A DNA stretch of 64,000 nucleotides from Ciceribacter lividus (GCF_003337715.1 NZ_QPIX01000008.1:186001-250000), one strand, 5' to 3'; shown: positions 43,581 to 53,116, numbered from the stretch's first letter. Notes: a model not told the origin generated them from the letters alone. Translations and numbers: made by a program.

Positions 43581-44486
43581 TCAGGCAGCCTGGCTGTGGT
43601 CCCAGAAGTAGACGGTCGCCGGCTCCGGCTCCCAGACGCGGGCGTTCTCGATGCCCGGAAGATTGACGAGAGCCCGATATTCGGAGCCGAAGGCAACGTA
43701 CTGGTCGGTCTCGGCCATGACGGCGGGCTTGCAGGCGATCGGATCCCGCACCACGCCGAAGCCCGATCTGGTGCCGACGACGAAAGTGAAGAAGCCGTCG
43801 AGGTCGTCGAGCGCGCTGGTCAGCGCCTCTCCGAGGTCCTTGCCGCCGGCCATCTCGGCCGTCAGGTAGGCGGCAGCGACCTCGGAGTCGTTCTGCGTCT
43901 CGAAGGTCATGCCGACCCTTGTCAGTTCACGGCGCAGGTTGTTGTGGTTGGAGAGCGAGCCATTGTGCACGAGGCACTGGTCGGCTCCGGTGGAAAAGGG
44001 ATGGGCGCCGAGCGTCGTTACCGCGCTTTCCGTCGCCATGCGGGTGTGCCCGATGCCGTGAGTGCCCCCCATGGAGCGCACGCCGAAGCGCGCAACGACA
44101 TCCTTCGGAAGACCCGTTTCCTTGTAGATCTCGACGCTGTCGCCGGCTCCCATCACGCGAACCGCGGGGCGAACCGACGCAAGCACGCCGCGGATGTCGG
44201 CAAGCCTCTCCGCCGGTATGTCGATGACAGCGTGGGTACTCTTGACCTGGACCTTTGCCGAGACGCCGGACGTCACCAGGTCCTTTTCGAGCCCGGCGAA
44301 ATCGATCGCCGGGTCGGCCGACTGTACGGTCACCTTCGCCCGGCCGGGTTCGACCGTTCCGTAGATCGCGATGCCGGCGGAATCGGGACCGCGATCGGTC
44401 ATCGTGATCAACATGTCCGACAGCAGCGCACCCAGCTGCGGTTCGAGACCCGGATCCTTCAGGAACAGTCCAACAATGCCGCACAT
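43581..44486 (-). CDS. mgsA: N-methylglutamate synthase subunit A (class II amidotransferase; GlxB)
   Basis: A 301-residue Ntn-type glutamine amidotransferase. The start is set at ATG 44486 so that Cys2 of MCGIVGLF is N-terminal after Met removal, as the mechanism requires; a codon three residues earlier would block it. The family motifs TDRGPDSAG, GIGHTRMATESAVT and HPFSTGADQCLVHNGSLSNH are intact. It would release methylamine or ammonia for transfer to 2-oxoglutarate in the MgsC active site. It is the first gene of mgsABC. Confidence 0.92.
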   Translation of the reverse strand: MCGIVGLFLKDPGLEPQLGALLSDMLITMTDRGPDSAGIAIYGTVEPGRAKVTVQSADPAIDFAGLEKDLVTSGVSAKVQVKSTHAVIDIPAERLADIRGVLASVRPAVRVMGAGDSVEIYKETGLPKDVVARFGVRSMGGTHGIGHTRMATESAVTTLGAHPFSTGADQCLVHNGSLSNHNNLRRELTRVGMTFETQNDSEVAAAYLTAEMAGGKDLGEALTSALDDLDGFFTFVVGTRSGFGVVRDPIACKPAVMAETDQYVAFGSEYRALVNLPGIENARVWEPEPATVYFWDHSQAA

Positions 44487-44553
44487 GACGACCACCTCTC
44501 CGTTCAGGTTACGGCGGTAGAGCTATCACACGGCTATTTGGACATCAACACGC

Positions 44554-44570
44554 AGGAATATTTTTTTCCT
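44554..44570. promoter_or_regulatory. Inverted repeat upstream of mgsA
   Basis: AGGAA-TATTTTT-TTCCT, AT-rich centre, lies in the 94-base gap between the XRE-type regulator gene and mgsA. It is a plausible operator; a promoter could not be defined with confidence. Confidence 0.35.
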
Positions 44571-44580
44571 TACATTAAAC

Positions 44581-45234
44581 TTATCCTTCCGACCCGGGTC
44601 GGTTCTGCGGGTAGGAAATGATCGACAGATAACGCGCCGGCAATGTCACGAGTTCCTCGGGTCCGTGCGGTGCGTCGGCATCGAAGAACAGGCTGTCACC
44701 CGGCTGCATCCGGTAGAGCTGCTCCCCGTGGCGATAGACGACCTCGCCTTCCAGCATGTAGAGAAACTCCATGCCTTCGTGCTGGAAAGTCGGAAAGACG
44801 TCCGAATCCTTGGTCAGCGTGATCAGATAGGGTTCGACCATGACCCCGCTGGTATTGTTCTCGATGTGGCCGAGGAGACTGTATTGGTGGCCGGCGCGGG
44901 TGCCGCGGCGCTCCATGCTGACCCCCTCGCCTGCCTTGACGAAGGTCGCGCTGCGGGGTTCCTCGAAACGGCGAAAGAAGGCGGTGATCGGCACGCCGAG
45001 CGCCCGTGACAGGGTCTGCAGCGTCGTCAGCGAAGGCGAAGTGTTGCCGGTCTCGATCTTCGACAACATGCCGATCGACATGCCCGTCGATGCCGCGAGA
45101 TCGGCAACGGTAATGCCGAGCTTCTTGCGAAAGGTCCTGACCTCATGGCCGATGGCCATTTCGAGGTTGTTTTCCCGCGGCTCGCGAACCGCATGGGGAT
45201 CCTGCGAAAGGACGCGCTTATCTTCTCTCGTCAT
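44581..45234 (-). CDS. XRE-family regulator with cupin domain
   Basis: A 217-residue regulator starting MTREDKRVLSQDP at ATG 45234 after GGAGGAAGAAGC; the frame is open upstream but that overlaps the previous gene. The helix-turn-helix is GITVADLAASTGMSIGMLSKIETG and a cupin beta-barrel follows (HEGMEFLYMLEGEVVYRHGE, MQPGDSLFFDADAPHGPEEL). Such proteins often sense small amines or amino acids. It lies directly before mgsABC, and its start overlaps the end of glxA by 17 bases. Confidence 0.88.
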   Translation of the reverse strand: MTREDKRVLSQDPHAVREPRENNLEMAIGHEVRTFRKKLGITVADLAASTGMSIGMLSKIETGNTSPSLTTLQTLSRALGVPITAFFRRFEEPRSATFVKAGEGVSMERRGTRAGHQYSLLGHIENNTSGVMVEPYLITLTKDSDVFPTFQHEGMEFLYMLEGEVVYRHGEQLYRMQPGDSLFFDADAPHGPEELVTLPARYLSIISYPQNRPGSEG

Positions 45235-46252
45235 GCTTCTTCCTCCGCCTGTCCTCGGTCTGGCCGGACAGCGTATCTTGAACTCTATGAACGTTCCGCC
45301 GCAAGGCAGCCGGCGTGGTGCCGAATAATATCTTGAACGCGTTGGAGAAATGGCCGGCGCTCGAAAATCCCGAGGCAAACGCCACCTCCGAGATGGACAA
45401 GGGGCTCTGTTCAACGAGACGACGCGCGTGGGTCAACCGGATCCGGCGATAGGTGTCCAGAAAACCTTCTTCCATGTGTGCGGCAAACAACCGGTCGAGG
45501 TGCCGCACGCTCGTTCCGGCAAAACGCGCCATGGCGGCTCGGCCGAGCGGCTGTTCGATGCTCGCCTCCATCTTCTCCAGGACGGCGAGCAGAACCGGAT
45601 GGTGGGTCCCGAACCGCTCGGCGGACGAACCGCGCTGGGGCGCTTCCGGTTCCGCGACGGCCGTGTGCAGGTACCAGTCGGAAACGCGGCGGGCGAAATG
45701 GGATCCCATGCGCTCGCCGATCAGGGCGTGCATCATGTCGAGGGGTGCGATCCCTCCGGCGCAGGTGATCCGGTCGCCATCGATGACGTAGCGCGCATGG
45801 CGGGGGGCGAGATGGCCGAAAGCCTCGCGCAGCACCGGCGCGTGTTCCCAGTGGATGGTGAAGTCGCGATTGTCGAGCAGGCCGGCCGCCGCCAGCACGT
45901 AGGCACCGCTCGAAATGCCGCCGACGCGGATGCCCAGACGAGGCAAGCGCCGCAGCCTTCCGAAGTCCGCCTCAGACAGCGCCCAGTCCCGGGGACCGCC
46001 ACCGGCAACGACGAAGACCGTGTTGCAGGTCCCGCCGGTCTTCTCAAGAGGTTGACACTCGAAAGCCGTCCCCGACGAACTCGTCACCGGTCGCCCGTCC
46101 GTCGACAGCGCCACGACCTCGTAAAGATCGACGCCGCTGATCAGGTTCGCCGCACGCAAGGGCTCGGTCGCCGAGGCGAAAGACATCAGTGCAAAATTCG
46201 GGATGAGGAGAAAACCGATCCTCTGACTGCCGCGCGGTTCGGAATGAGCCAT
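45218..46252 (-). CDS. glxA: GlxA-family regulator (DJ-1/PfpI plus AraC domains)
   Basis: A 344-residue regulator. The DJ-1-like N-terminal domain reads IGFLLIPNFALMSFASATEPLRAAN, VFVVAGGGPRDW and GGISSGAYVLAAAGLLD; the nucleophile-elbow position is Ser instead of Cys. The C-terminal AraC domain has MARFAGTSVRHLDRLFAAH and ISEVAFASGFSSAGHFSNAF. It is divergent from mgdABCD and upstream of the mgs genes, matching the Sinorhizobium glxA-glxBCD order after which the family is named. Confidence 0.9.
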   Translation of the reverse strand: MAHSEPRGSQRIGFLLIPNFALMSFASATEPLRAANLISGVDLYEVVALSTDGRPVTSSSGTAFECQPLEKTGGTCNTVFVVAGGGPRDWALSEADFGRLRRLPRLGIRVGGISSGAYVLAAAGLLDNRDFTIHWEHAPVLREAFGHLAPRHARYVIDGDRITCAGGIAPLDMMHALIGERMGSHFARRVSDWYLHTAVAEPEAPQRGSSAERFGTHHPVLLAVLEKMEASIEQPLGRAAMARFAGTSVRHLDRLFAAHMEEGFLDTYRRIRLTHARRLVEQSPLSISEVAFASGFSSAGHFSNAFKILFGTTPAALRRNVHRVQDTLSGQTEDRRRKKHDERR

Positions 46253-46344
46253 GGCCCGTTCCTACATCATTATGTCCCCCTGACGCAATGCGACCCGGCG
46301 CGCCGGTTCTAAGCTCGCTTCACATCGGAAAGGTTCCAGACGCC

Positions 46345-47595
46345 ATGCGTTATTCAGCTTTCTCAATTCTGCTCAACGGATTGCGCGGCAATGCATCGTG
46401 GAAGCCGGCCTGGCGGGAGCCGGCGCCCAAGCCGCATTACGATGTCGTGATCGTCGGCGGTGGCGGCCATGGTCTGGCGACGGCCTATTACCTTGCCAAG
46501 GCCTTCGGCATCCGCAACGTCGCGGTTCTCGAGAAGAGCTATGTCGGCTCAGGCAATGTCGGCCGCAACACGACGATCATCCGGTCGAACTACCTGCTGC
46601 CGGGCAACAATCCGTTCTACGAGCTTTCGATGAAGCTGTGGGAGGGCCTGGAACAGGACTTCAACTTCAACGCCATGGTCTCGCAGCGCGGCGTGTTGAA
46701 CCTCTTCCATTCCGACGCACAGCGTGACGCCTATACCCGGCGCGGCAACGCCATGCGCCTGCACGGGGTCGATGCGGACCTGCTCGACAGGGCGCAAGTG
46801 CGGGCAATGCTGCCCTTCCTCGATTTCGACAATGCCCGTTTCCCGATAAAAGGCGGCCTCCTTCAGCGCCGCGGCGGCACGGTGCGGCACGACGGCGTCG
46901 CCTGGGGTTACGCACGCGGCGCCGACGCCATGGGTGTCGACATCATCCAGAATTGCGAGGTGACCGCGATCCGCCGCGACAACGGCAGGGTGACGGGGGT
47001 CGAGACCTCCAGGGGCTTCATCGGCTGCGGCAAGCTCGCGGTGGCTGTCGCCGGCAATTCCTCCCGCGTTGCCGAGATGGTGGACATGAAGCTGCCGATC
47101 GAAAGTCATGTCCTCCAGGCCTTCGTGTCGGAGGGACTGAAGCCCTTCATCGATTGCGTCGTCACCTTCGGCGCGGGCCACTTCTATGTTTCGCAGTCGG
47201 ACAAGGGCGGCCTCGTCTTCGGCGGCGACATCGACGGCTACAACTCCTATGCCCAGCGCGGTAATCTTGCGACCGTGGAACACGTGGTCGAAGCCGGCAA
47301 GGCGATGATCCCTGCCCTTTCCCGCGTGCGGGTGCTTCGTGCCTGGGGCGGCATCATGGACATGAGCATGGACGGCACGCCTATCATCGACCGCACGCCC
47401 ATCGACAATCTCTATCTCAATGCCGGCTGGTGCTACGGCGGCTTCAAGGCGACGCCTGGCTCCGGCTTCTGCTTCGCCCATCTGATCGCGAAAGACGAGC
47501 CGCACCAAGTGACGCGCGAGATGCGTCTCGATCGCTTCGCGCGCGGCTACCTCGTCGACGAGAAGGGCCAGGGCGCCCAGCCGAACCTCCATTGA
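46345..47595 (+). CDS. mgdA: N-methylglutamate dehydrogenase subunit A (sarcosine oxidase beta-like)
   Basis: A 416-residue FAD amine oxidase. The dinucleotide fold is YDVVIVGGGGHGLATAYYLAK, followed by VAVLEKSYVGSGNVGRNTTIIRSNY split around the flavin-linkage region, and the C-terminal LYLNAGWCYGGFKATPGSG. It is the catalytic beta subunit of a heterotetrameric sarcosine-oxidase-type enzyme. Beside gmaS and mgsABC it most likely oxidises N-methylglutamate, releasing glutamate and a C1 unit. Sarcosine oxidase (soxB) is the alternative name in databases. Confidence 0.88.
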   Translation: MRYSAFSILLNGLRGNASWKPAWREPAPKPHYDVVIVGGGGHGLATAYYLAKAFGIRNVAVLEKSYVGSGNVGRNTTIIRSNYLLPGNNPFYELSMKLWEGLEQDFNFNAMVSQRGVLNLFHSDAQRDAYTRRGNAMRLHGVDADLLDRAQVRAMLPFLDFDNARFPIKGGLLQRRGGTVRHDGVAWGYARGADAMGVDIIQNCEVTAIRRDNGRVTGVETSRGFIGCGKLAVAVAGNSSRVAEMVDMKLPIESHVLQAFVSEGLKPFIDCVVTFGAGHFYVSQSDKGGLVFGGDIDGYNSYAQRGNLATVEHVVEAGKAMIPALSRVRVLRAWGGIMDMSMDGTPIIDRTPIDNLYLNAGWCYGGFKATPGSGFCFAHLIAKDEPHQVTREMRLDRFARGYLVDEKGQGAQPNLH

Positions 47596-47613
47596 TTTTC
47601 CGGGAGAACGACG

Positions 47614-47886
47614 ATGGCAAGCCTCATCCCCTGCCCCCACTGCGGCCAGAGACCGAAGGAAGAATTCACGGTGAAGGGCGCCGCGCTCGCCCGTCCCACT
47701 CCGGATGCGGGCGCCGACGCATGGTTCGACTACGTCTATCTCCGGGAGAACCCACGCGGCCGTTATGACGAATACTGGCACCACACTTCCGGCTGCCGGC
47801 GCTGGCTGGTCGTGACCCGCGACACCGCCACCCACGAGATCGAAGGCGCGCGAGACGCCGCCCAGAAGCAGGACGCAGCGGAATGA
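47614..47886 (+). CDS. mgdB: N-methylglutamate dehydrogenase subunit B (sarcosine oxidase delta-like)
   Basis: A 90-residue delta subunit. A zinc-binding set is visible: CPHCGQRP near the N-terminus and the WHHTSGCRRWLVVTRDTATHEI tail split around His/Cys. Length and motifs fit the family. It is 18 bases after mgdA and overlaps mgdC by ATGA. Confidence 0.92.
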   Translation: MASLIPCPHCGQRPKEEFTVKGAALARPTPDAGADAWFDYVYLRENPRGRYDEYWHHTSGCRRWLVVTRDTATHEIEGARDAAQKQDAAE

Positions 47887-50852
47887 CCTCTTATCGTCTC
47901 GCAAAGGGTGGTCTCATCGACCGCCTAAAGCCGCTCTCCTTCACCTTCGACGGCAAGCCCTACACCGGGTTCGAAGGTGACAGCCTCTCCTCCGCGCTGC
48001 TCGCCAACGGCCGGATGCTGATGGGGCGCTCGTTCAAATATCACCGTCCACGCGGCGTGCTGACGGCAGGTGTTGCCGAACCTAACGCGCTGATGACCAT
48101 CGGAGAGGGTGGCCGCACAGAGCCCAACACACGCGCCACCATGCAGGAGCTCTACCAGGGTCTCGTTGCGCAGAGCCAGAACCGCTGGCCCTCGCTCGAT
48201 TTCGACATCGGCTCTCTCAACGGCCTGCTATCGCCGTTCCTCTCCGCCGGCTTTTACTACAAGACCTTCATGTGGCCGGGCGCGCTCTGGGAAAGGCTCT
48301 ACGAGCCCTTCATCCGCAAGGCCGCCGGACTCGGCAAGGCGAGCTACGAGACCGATCCCGACCTCTATGAGAAGCAGTGGGCCCATTGCGACCTGCTCGT
48401 CATCGGCGGCGGCGCGACCGGCCTCGCGGCGGCGCTGACCGCCGGCCGTGCCGGTGCCCGCGTGATCCTTCTCGACGAGAACGCCCGCATCGGCGGCGGC
48501 CTGCTGGCCGAAACCGCGACAATCGGCGGAACGCCAGCGGCCGACTTCGTCGCCGCGACGCTCGCCGAACTGGAAAGCCTGTCCAATGTCGTCGTGCTTG
48601 CCCGGGCGACAGCCTTCGGCTGGTACGACGGCAATGTCTTCGGCGCGGTCGAGCGCGTGCAGAAGCACGTCGCCGGTCCAAAGCCCAATCTCCCGGTCGA
48701 GCGGCTGTGGCGCATCGTGGCAAAGGAGGCGATCCTTGCCACCGGCGCGGAGGAGCGGCCGCTCGTTTTCGGCGGCAACGACATTCCCGGCGTCATGATG
48801 GCGGGCGCCGCCCGCACCTACCTCAACCGCTACGGTGTCGCGCCGGGCCGGAGGGTCGCGATCTTCACGACCAATGACAGCGGCTATGCCCTCGCACGGG
48901 ATCTCGAAGCGGCAGGCGTCACGCTCGCCGCCATCATCGACAGCCGCCCCGTTGGGGCTGCGTCGGACACCTATTCCGGCCCGGCCCGCGTCGTGCACGG
49001 CGGTTACGTTTCGGATGCGCAAGGCGGCAAGGCGCTCTCCTCCATCACCGTCTTCAAAGACGGTCGCATGGAAAAGCTCTCCGTCGACGCACTCGCCATG
49101 TCCGGCGGTTTCAATCCCGTCATTCATCTGGCTTGCCAACGTGGCGGCAAGCCGGAATGGTCGGATGAGAATGGCGCCTTCATCGTGCCCGGCGACAAGA
49201 AGGGCCTCGCGCTCGCCGGCGCCGCGGCGACGGTCACCGGCCTTTCCGCCTGCCTCGCCTCCGGCGCGGCCAAGGCGACCGCCCTCCTCGACGGTCTCGG
49301 CTTCAAGGCAGAGAAGGCGACGTTCGGCGTGGTCGAGGGCGATATCGCCGCCGCACCGACGAAGCCGGTCTGGAGCATTCCCGGCGTCAAGGGCAAGGCC
49401 TTCGTCGATTACCAGAACGACGTTCACCGCAGGGACATTGCTCTCGCCCTCCGCGAGGGCTACGGGCATGTCGAGCTTGCCAAGCGCTACACCACCAACG
49501 GCATGGCGACGGACCAGGGCAAGCTCTCCAATGTGAACGCCATCGGCCTTCTCGCCGAGGCGCGCGGCATTTCGCCGGGCGATGTCGGTACCACGACCTT
49601 CCGCCCCTTCTATACGCCGGTGTCCTTCGGGGCGCTTGCCGGCACATCGCACGGAAGACATTTCCAGCCGGTGCGCCACTCGCCGCTGCATGACTGGGCG
49701 AGGAAAAACGGCGCGCAATTCGTCGAGACCGGCCTCTGGTACCGATCGAGCTGGTTCCCGCGCGCCGGCGAGACGACGTGGCGAGAAAGCGTCGACCGCG
49801 AGGTGAAGACCGTACGATCCAATGCCGGGCTCTGTGACGTCTCGATGCTCGGCAAGATCGAGATCACAGGCAACGACGCCGCGGAATTCCTGAACCGTGT
49901 CTATTCCAATTCCGTTCTGAACCTGTCCGTCGGCAGGGCGCGCTACGGTCTGATGCTACGCGAGGACGGCTTCATCTACGACGACGGGACGGTGAGCCGG
50001 CTCGAGGAAGGCCGCTTCTTTGTGACGACGACCACCGCCTATGCCGCGGGCGTGATGAACCATCTCGAATTCTGCGCCCAGGTGCTGTGGCCGAAACTCG
50101 ACGTCCGGCTCGCCTCCGTCACCGACCAGTGGGCACAAATGGCGATCGCCGGACCGAAGTCGCGCCTCATCCTTCAGTCGATCGTCGACGAGGATATTTC
50201 CAACGACGCCTTCCCCTTCCTTGCTGTCCGGGAAGTCTCCCTCTTCGGCGGCAGGCTTTCCGGCCGTCTCTTCCGTATCTCCTTTTCGGGCGAGCTCGCC
50301 TACGAACTCGCCGTTCCCGCCGGCTATGGCGAGAGCACCGCAGACGCTCTGATGGAAGCGGGCAAGGAACACGGTATCTGTGCGTACGGCGTCGAAGCGC
50401 TCGGCGTGCTCCGCATCGAGAAGGGACACGTCACCCACAACGAGATCAACGGCACCGTGGTGCCGGCCGACCTCGGTTTCGGCAAGATGGTCTCGGCCGC
50501 CAAGGCCGATTTCATCGGCAAGCACATGCTCGGGCGCGAGGGGCTGAACGATCCGGACCGGCCGCAACTGGTGGGCGTCGCGCCGCTCGACCCCGCCACC
50601 ACTTTCCGCAGCGGTTCGCATATCCTCAAGAAGGACGCGGCCGCCACGCTGGAAAACGACCAGGGCTATGTCAGTTCCAGCTGCTTCTCGCCCCATGTCG
50701 GCTCGACCATCGGCCTTGCCCTCGTCAAGCGCGGCACCTCGCGCCACGGCGAAGAGGTTCTCGTCTGGAACGGACTGCGCGACGAATACACCCCCGCCCG
50801 CCTTTGTGATCCGGTCTTCTTCGATCCGGCCAACGAACGCTTGAGAGTCTGA
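47883..50852 (+). CDS. mgdC: N-methylglutamate dehydrogenase subunit C (sarcosine oxidase alpha-like)
   Basis: A 989-residue fusion. Residues 1-110 form a 2Fe-2S-like domain (FTFDGKPYTGFEGDSLSSAL). Next is a nucleotide-binding domain (LLVIGGGATGLAAALTAG, about 175-195) with a second (RRVAIFTTNDSGYALARDL). Residues from about 600 form a tetrahydrofolate-binding aminomethyltransferase-like domain (GLCDVSMLGKIEITGNDAAE, SGELAYELAVPAGYG, GVEALGVLRIEKGHVTHNE). It channels the methyl carbon to folate as methylene-THF. Stop is eight bases before mgdD. Confidence 0.92.
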   Translation: MTSYRLAKGGLIDRLKPLSFTFDGKPYTGFEGDSLSSALLANGRMLMGRSFKYHRPRGVLTAGVAEPNALMTIGEGGRTEPNTRATMQELYQGLVAQSQNRWPSLDFDIGSLNGLLSPFLSAGFYYKTFMWPGALWERLYEPFIRKAAGLGKASYETDPDLYEKQWAHCDLLVIGGGATGLAAALTAGRAGARVILLDENARIGGGLLAETATIGGTPAADFVAATLAELESLSNVVVLARATAFGWYDGNVFGAVERVQKHVAGPKPNLPVERLWRIVAKEAILATGAEERPLVFGGNDIPGVMMAGAARTYLNRYGVAPGRRVAIFTTNDSGYALARDLEAAGVTLAAIIDSRPVGAASDTYSGPARVVHGGYVSDAQGGKALSSITVFKDGRMEKLSVDALAMSGGFNPVIHLACQRGGKPEWSDENGAFIVPGDKKGLALAGAAATVTGLSACLASGAAKATALLDGLGFKAEKATFGVVEGDIAAAPTKPVWSIPGVKGKAFVDYQNDVHRRDIALALREGYGHVELAKRYTTNGMATDQGKLSNVNAIGLLAEARGISPGDVGTTTFRPFYTPVSFGALAGTSHGRHFQPVRHSPLHDWARKNGAQFVETGLWYRSSWFPRAGETTWRESVDREVKTVRSNAGLCDVSMLGKIEITGNDAAEFLNRVYSNSVLNLSVGRARYGLMLREDGFIYDDGTVSRLEEGRFFVTTTTAYAAGVMNHLEFCAQVLWPKLDVRLASVTDQWAQMAIAGPKSRLILQSIVDEDISNDAFPFLAVREVSLFGGRLSGRLFRISFSGELAYELAVPAGYGESTADALMEAGKEHGICAYGVEALGVLRIEKGHVTHNEINGTVVPADLGFGKMVSAAKADFIGKHMLGREGLNDPDRPQLVGVAPLDPATTFRSGSHILKKDAAATLENDQGYVSSSCFSPHVGSTIGLALVKRGTSRHGEEVLVWNGLRDEYTPARLCDPVFFDPANERLRV

Positions 50853-50859
50853 GGTTCCG

Positions 50860-51393
50860 ATGCGTGATTTCCCGCTCCAGTATCGCAGCGCGCTTGGCGG
50901 CAGGCAGATCCCGACACGCAGGGGCGTGACGCTCCGGGTTCTCCCTGAAGGCTGCGTCCTGCAAATCCTCGGCAAGGCTTCTGACGGCGACATCTCCGCC
51001 GCGATCAGAGCGGCTCTCGGCAGTCAAGCCCATGCCGTGCGCTTCGTTGCGCCGGGCCAGTGGTTCGTGGTTGGCGACAGACCGCTTTCAACGGCCGACC
51101 TCTCCGAAGTCGCTGCGACGCTCGCTCCGTTCGGCGATGTCGTCGAGCAAAGTCACGGCCGCGTCCGCATCGAGATCGTCGGCGAAAATGCGACCGCCGT
51201 CCTCGCCAAGGGCACCGCGGTGGATCTCTCGCTCACCGCCTTCCCGATCGGCTACGCGACATCCACGCTCGTCGGCCACATCAATGCCCACCTGACACGC
51301 ACGGGCGCAGACGCCTTCGAAGTCCTGGTACTGCGCAGCTTCGCGGAAAGCCTCTGGGAACAGCTCGAAGCGATGAGCGCCGAGTTCAGCTGA
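50860..51393 (+). CDS. mgdD: N-methylglutamate dehydrogenase subunit D (sarcosine oxidase gamma-like)
   Basis: A 177-residue gamma subunit of the same heterotetramer, related to the aminomethyltransferase fold. Visible family parts are GQWFVVGDRPL, DVVEQSHGRVRIEIVGENATAVLAKGT split around the strand, and DAFEVLVLRSFAESLWEQL. It is the last gene of mgdABCD and is convergent with scpB, 42 bases away. Confidence 0.9.
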   Translation: MRDFPLQYRSALGGRQIPTRRGVTLRVLPEGCVLQILGKASDGDISAAIRAALGSQAHAVRFVAPGQWFVVGDRPLSTADLSEVAATLAPFGDVVEQSHGRVRIEIVGENATAVLAKGTAVDLSLTAFPIGYATSTLVGHINAHLTRTGADAFEVLVLRSFAESLWEQLEAMSAEFS

Positions 51394-51435
51394 ATCGACC
51401 CGACATCGGTCTGTACCGGCGACGTCGTTGTGCCG

Positions 51436-52146
51436 TCAGACTTCCTCGTCCTCGATCAGGTCCTCACCCTCCTGGGCGTCCATGCCTCGGTCGGTGTCAA
51501 CCTCCGCATACCGCTTGAGAAGTCCGGCATCTTCGAGTGCTTCCATATCGGGCAGGTCCCGCAGCGTCTCGAAGCCGAAGGCGGAGAGAAAATGCTTGGT
51601 CGTCACATAGGTGTAAGGAGCGCCGGGCGTCGGACTTCGCGGGCCGGAAGCGAGAAAGCCCGCCGCCTTCAGGCTGGCGATCGTATCCCGGGAGATCTCC
51701 TTGCCGAAGATCTTCGACAGCTCACCACGCGTCACCGGCTGGAAGTAGCCGACCGCCATGATCACCGCCGCCTCATGCTGGGAGAGCGCGGCGCTGGCGG
51801 AACGGGTAGGAACGGCCGCAGCGCGGATCGCCGGCCCATAGCTCACCCTCGTACGGTGTTGAAAGCCACCGGCAACGGATACGATCTCATACGGTCGATC
51901 ACGCAGTTCCTCGCGCAGATCGTCGATCAGCAGGTCGACGCTGCACTCATCGCCGACCACGCGCGCCAGCGTTTCGCGACTGACCGGCTCGGTGGAAGCG
52001 AAGATGACAGCCTCAACGCGCATCATCCATTCGCGCCAGCGCACCGCCGGCGTGGCATGCGTGAGCTCGCGGTCAAAGGGGCCCGCGTCGCCGCTCTTGC
52101 GTCGGCTGGTCGTTCGTTCGGCTGTTGTTGCGTCGGCCATCGTCAC
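51436..52146 (-). CDS. scpB: ScpB-like segregation and condensation protein
   Basis: A 236-residue protein with two winged-helix domains of the ScpB family (RVEAVIFASTEPVSRETLARVVG and SQHEAAVIMAVGYFQPVTRGEL). The first reading codon is GTG 52146, overlapping the upstream stop as GTGA; ATG 52140 is an alternative start. Chromosomal ScpB works with ScpA and SMC in chromosome condensation; no scpA or smc is seen here. The C-terminus is acidic (DAQEGEDLIEDEEV). It is paired with DUF1403, as on other rhizobial plasmids. Confidence 0.87.
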   Translation of the reverse strand: MTMADATTAERTTSRRKSGDAGPFDRELTHATPAVRWREWMMRVEAVIFASTEPVSRETLARVVGDECSVDLLIDDLREELRDRPYEIVSVAGGFQHRTRVSYGPAIRAAAVPTRSASAALSQHEAAVIMAVGYFQPVTRGELSKIFGKEISRDTIASLKAAGFLASGPRSPTPGAPYTYVTTKHFLSAFGFETLRDLPDMEALEDAGLLKRYAEVDTDRGMDAQEGEDLIEDEEV

Positions 52147-53108
52147 AACCCGTAGATCCGGAAGGTTGGACGACCGGAAAGCTCCCGGATGGCTCCAAAC
52201 GCCTCGAGCCTTTCGAAGAGCCGACGGCCTGCCCAGCGGGAAAGCCCGGTTCCCGGTAGCGAGGCAGCGATGGCATCGTCCGAAAGCAGTCTCTCAACGA
52301 CGCCGTCCCGACCCTTCGTCCGAAGCTTCGGAGCAACATCGATCAAGTTGCCGGCTCGACGCTCGATCTCCGTTGCAAGCCGCAGCGCATCCGGTACCTG
52401 CAAGGCAAGCGCCAGACAGACGGCACGGGCGAAACCCTCGTCACCCGGCCGGCTGCGGCCGCTGCCGCCTGCGGTACGGAATGCTGCCCCGTAGCGTGCC
52501 TGTGTAAAGAGCGGAATTGGCAGTCCGAGATGGACGAGCCGCGCAAGCATCCAGTCCGCCAGCCACCACGCCAGAACCTCGGCATCCGGCCGCATCGCGA
52601 CGACTCGCTCAACGAGTTCGGCGATGACGAACGGCACGGCCCGACGCGACGGCAACAGGTCGTCGACGAGACCGGGAACGCCGGCGAGCGCCTCGTCCCA
52701 GCGAATGGCGAGAAGATCCGCGACTTCCCGGATCAGCACATCGGTCATCACGGGTTTGCGTGATGCCAGTCTCCTGTAGGCGACAAGAACCCGTCCCGCC
52801 GGTCCGGGATCTCCCCCTGGGGGGCAGAGAAACACCGCATCGCGGAGTGCCGCTTCTTCTTCCTTTCCGCCCATCAGGCGGACGGCTGCCTGCGCCGAGG
52901 CGAGCGCCAGCCGTTTGCGCCAACACCCGGCCCAGACGGGCGGTTCCCGGACACGCTCGTAGAGTGTCGTCAGTGCCGATCCGGCCATGAAGGCTGCATC
53001 CGCCTCGCTATCGACGGTCCCGCGCGGCTGTGCCCATGCCGGCACGACGCTAGCGCGAGCGGAAGTATTGATCGACGAATCAGCGAGCGAATCCATGGAA
53101 CGCAGCAT
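52143..53108 (-). CDS. DUF1403 family protein of unknown function
   Basis: A 321-residue protein of the DUF1403 family, known mostly from rhizobial replicons. It is helical and rich in Ala/Arg/Leu; recognisable parts are DAAFMAGSALTTLYE, AALRDAVFLCPPGGDPGPAG, PFVIAELVERVVAMRPDAEV and the C-terminal AGRRLFERLEAFGAIRELSGRP, which looks like a wing or helix-turn-helix end. No catalytic motif can be named. The same operon encodes ScpB. A perfect 11-base inverted repeat lies just upstream of the start. Confidence 0.8.
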   Translation of the reverse strand: MLRSMDSLADSSINTSARASVVPAWAQPRGTVDSEADAAFMAGSALTTLYERVREPPVWAGCWRKRLALASAQAAVRLMGGKEEEAALRDAVFLCPPGGDPGPAGRVLVAYRRLASRKPVMTDVLIREVADLLAIRWDEALAGVPGLVDDLLPSRRAVPFVIAELVERVVAMRPDAEVLAWWLADWMLARLVHLGLPIPLFTQARYGAAFRTAGGSGRSRPGDEGFARAVCLALALQVPDALRLATEIERRAGNLIDVAPKLRTKGRDGVVERLLSDDAIAASLPGTGLSRWAGRRLFERLEAFGAIRELSGRPTFRIYGL

Positions 53109-53116
53109 AGCTCATA

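Noticed and set aside
47883..51393. Sarcosine oxidase as primary function of the four-subunit enzyme
   Set aside because: The subunits are homologous to sarcosine oxidase, but the adjacent gmaS and mgsABC genes make N-methylglutamate the better substrate; the name was kept only as an alternative.
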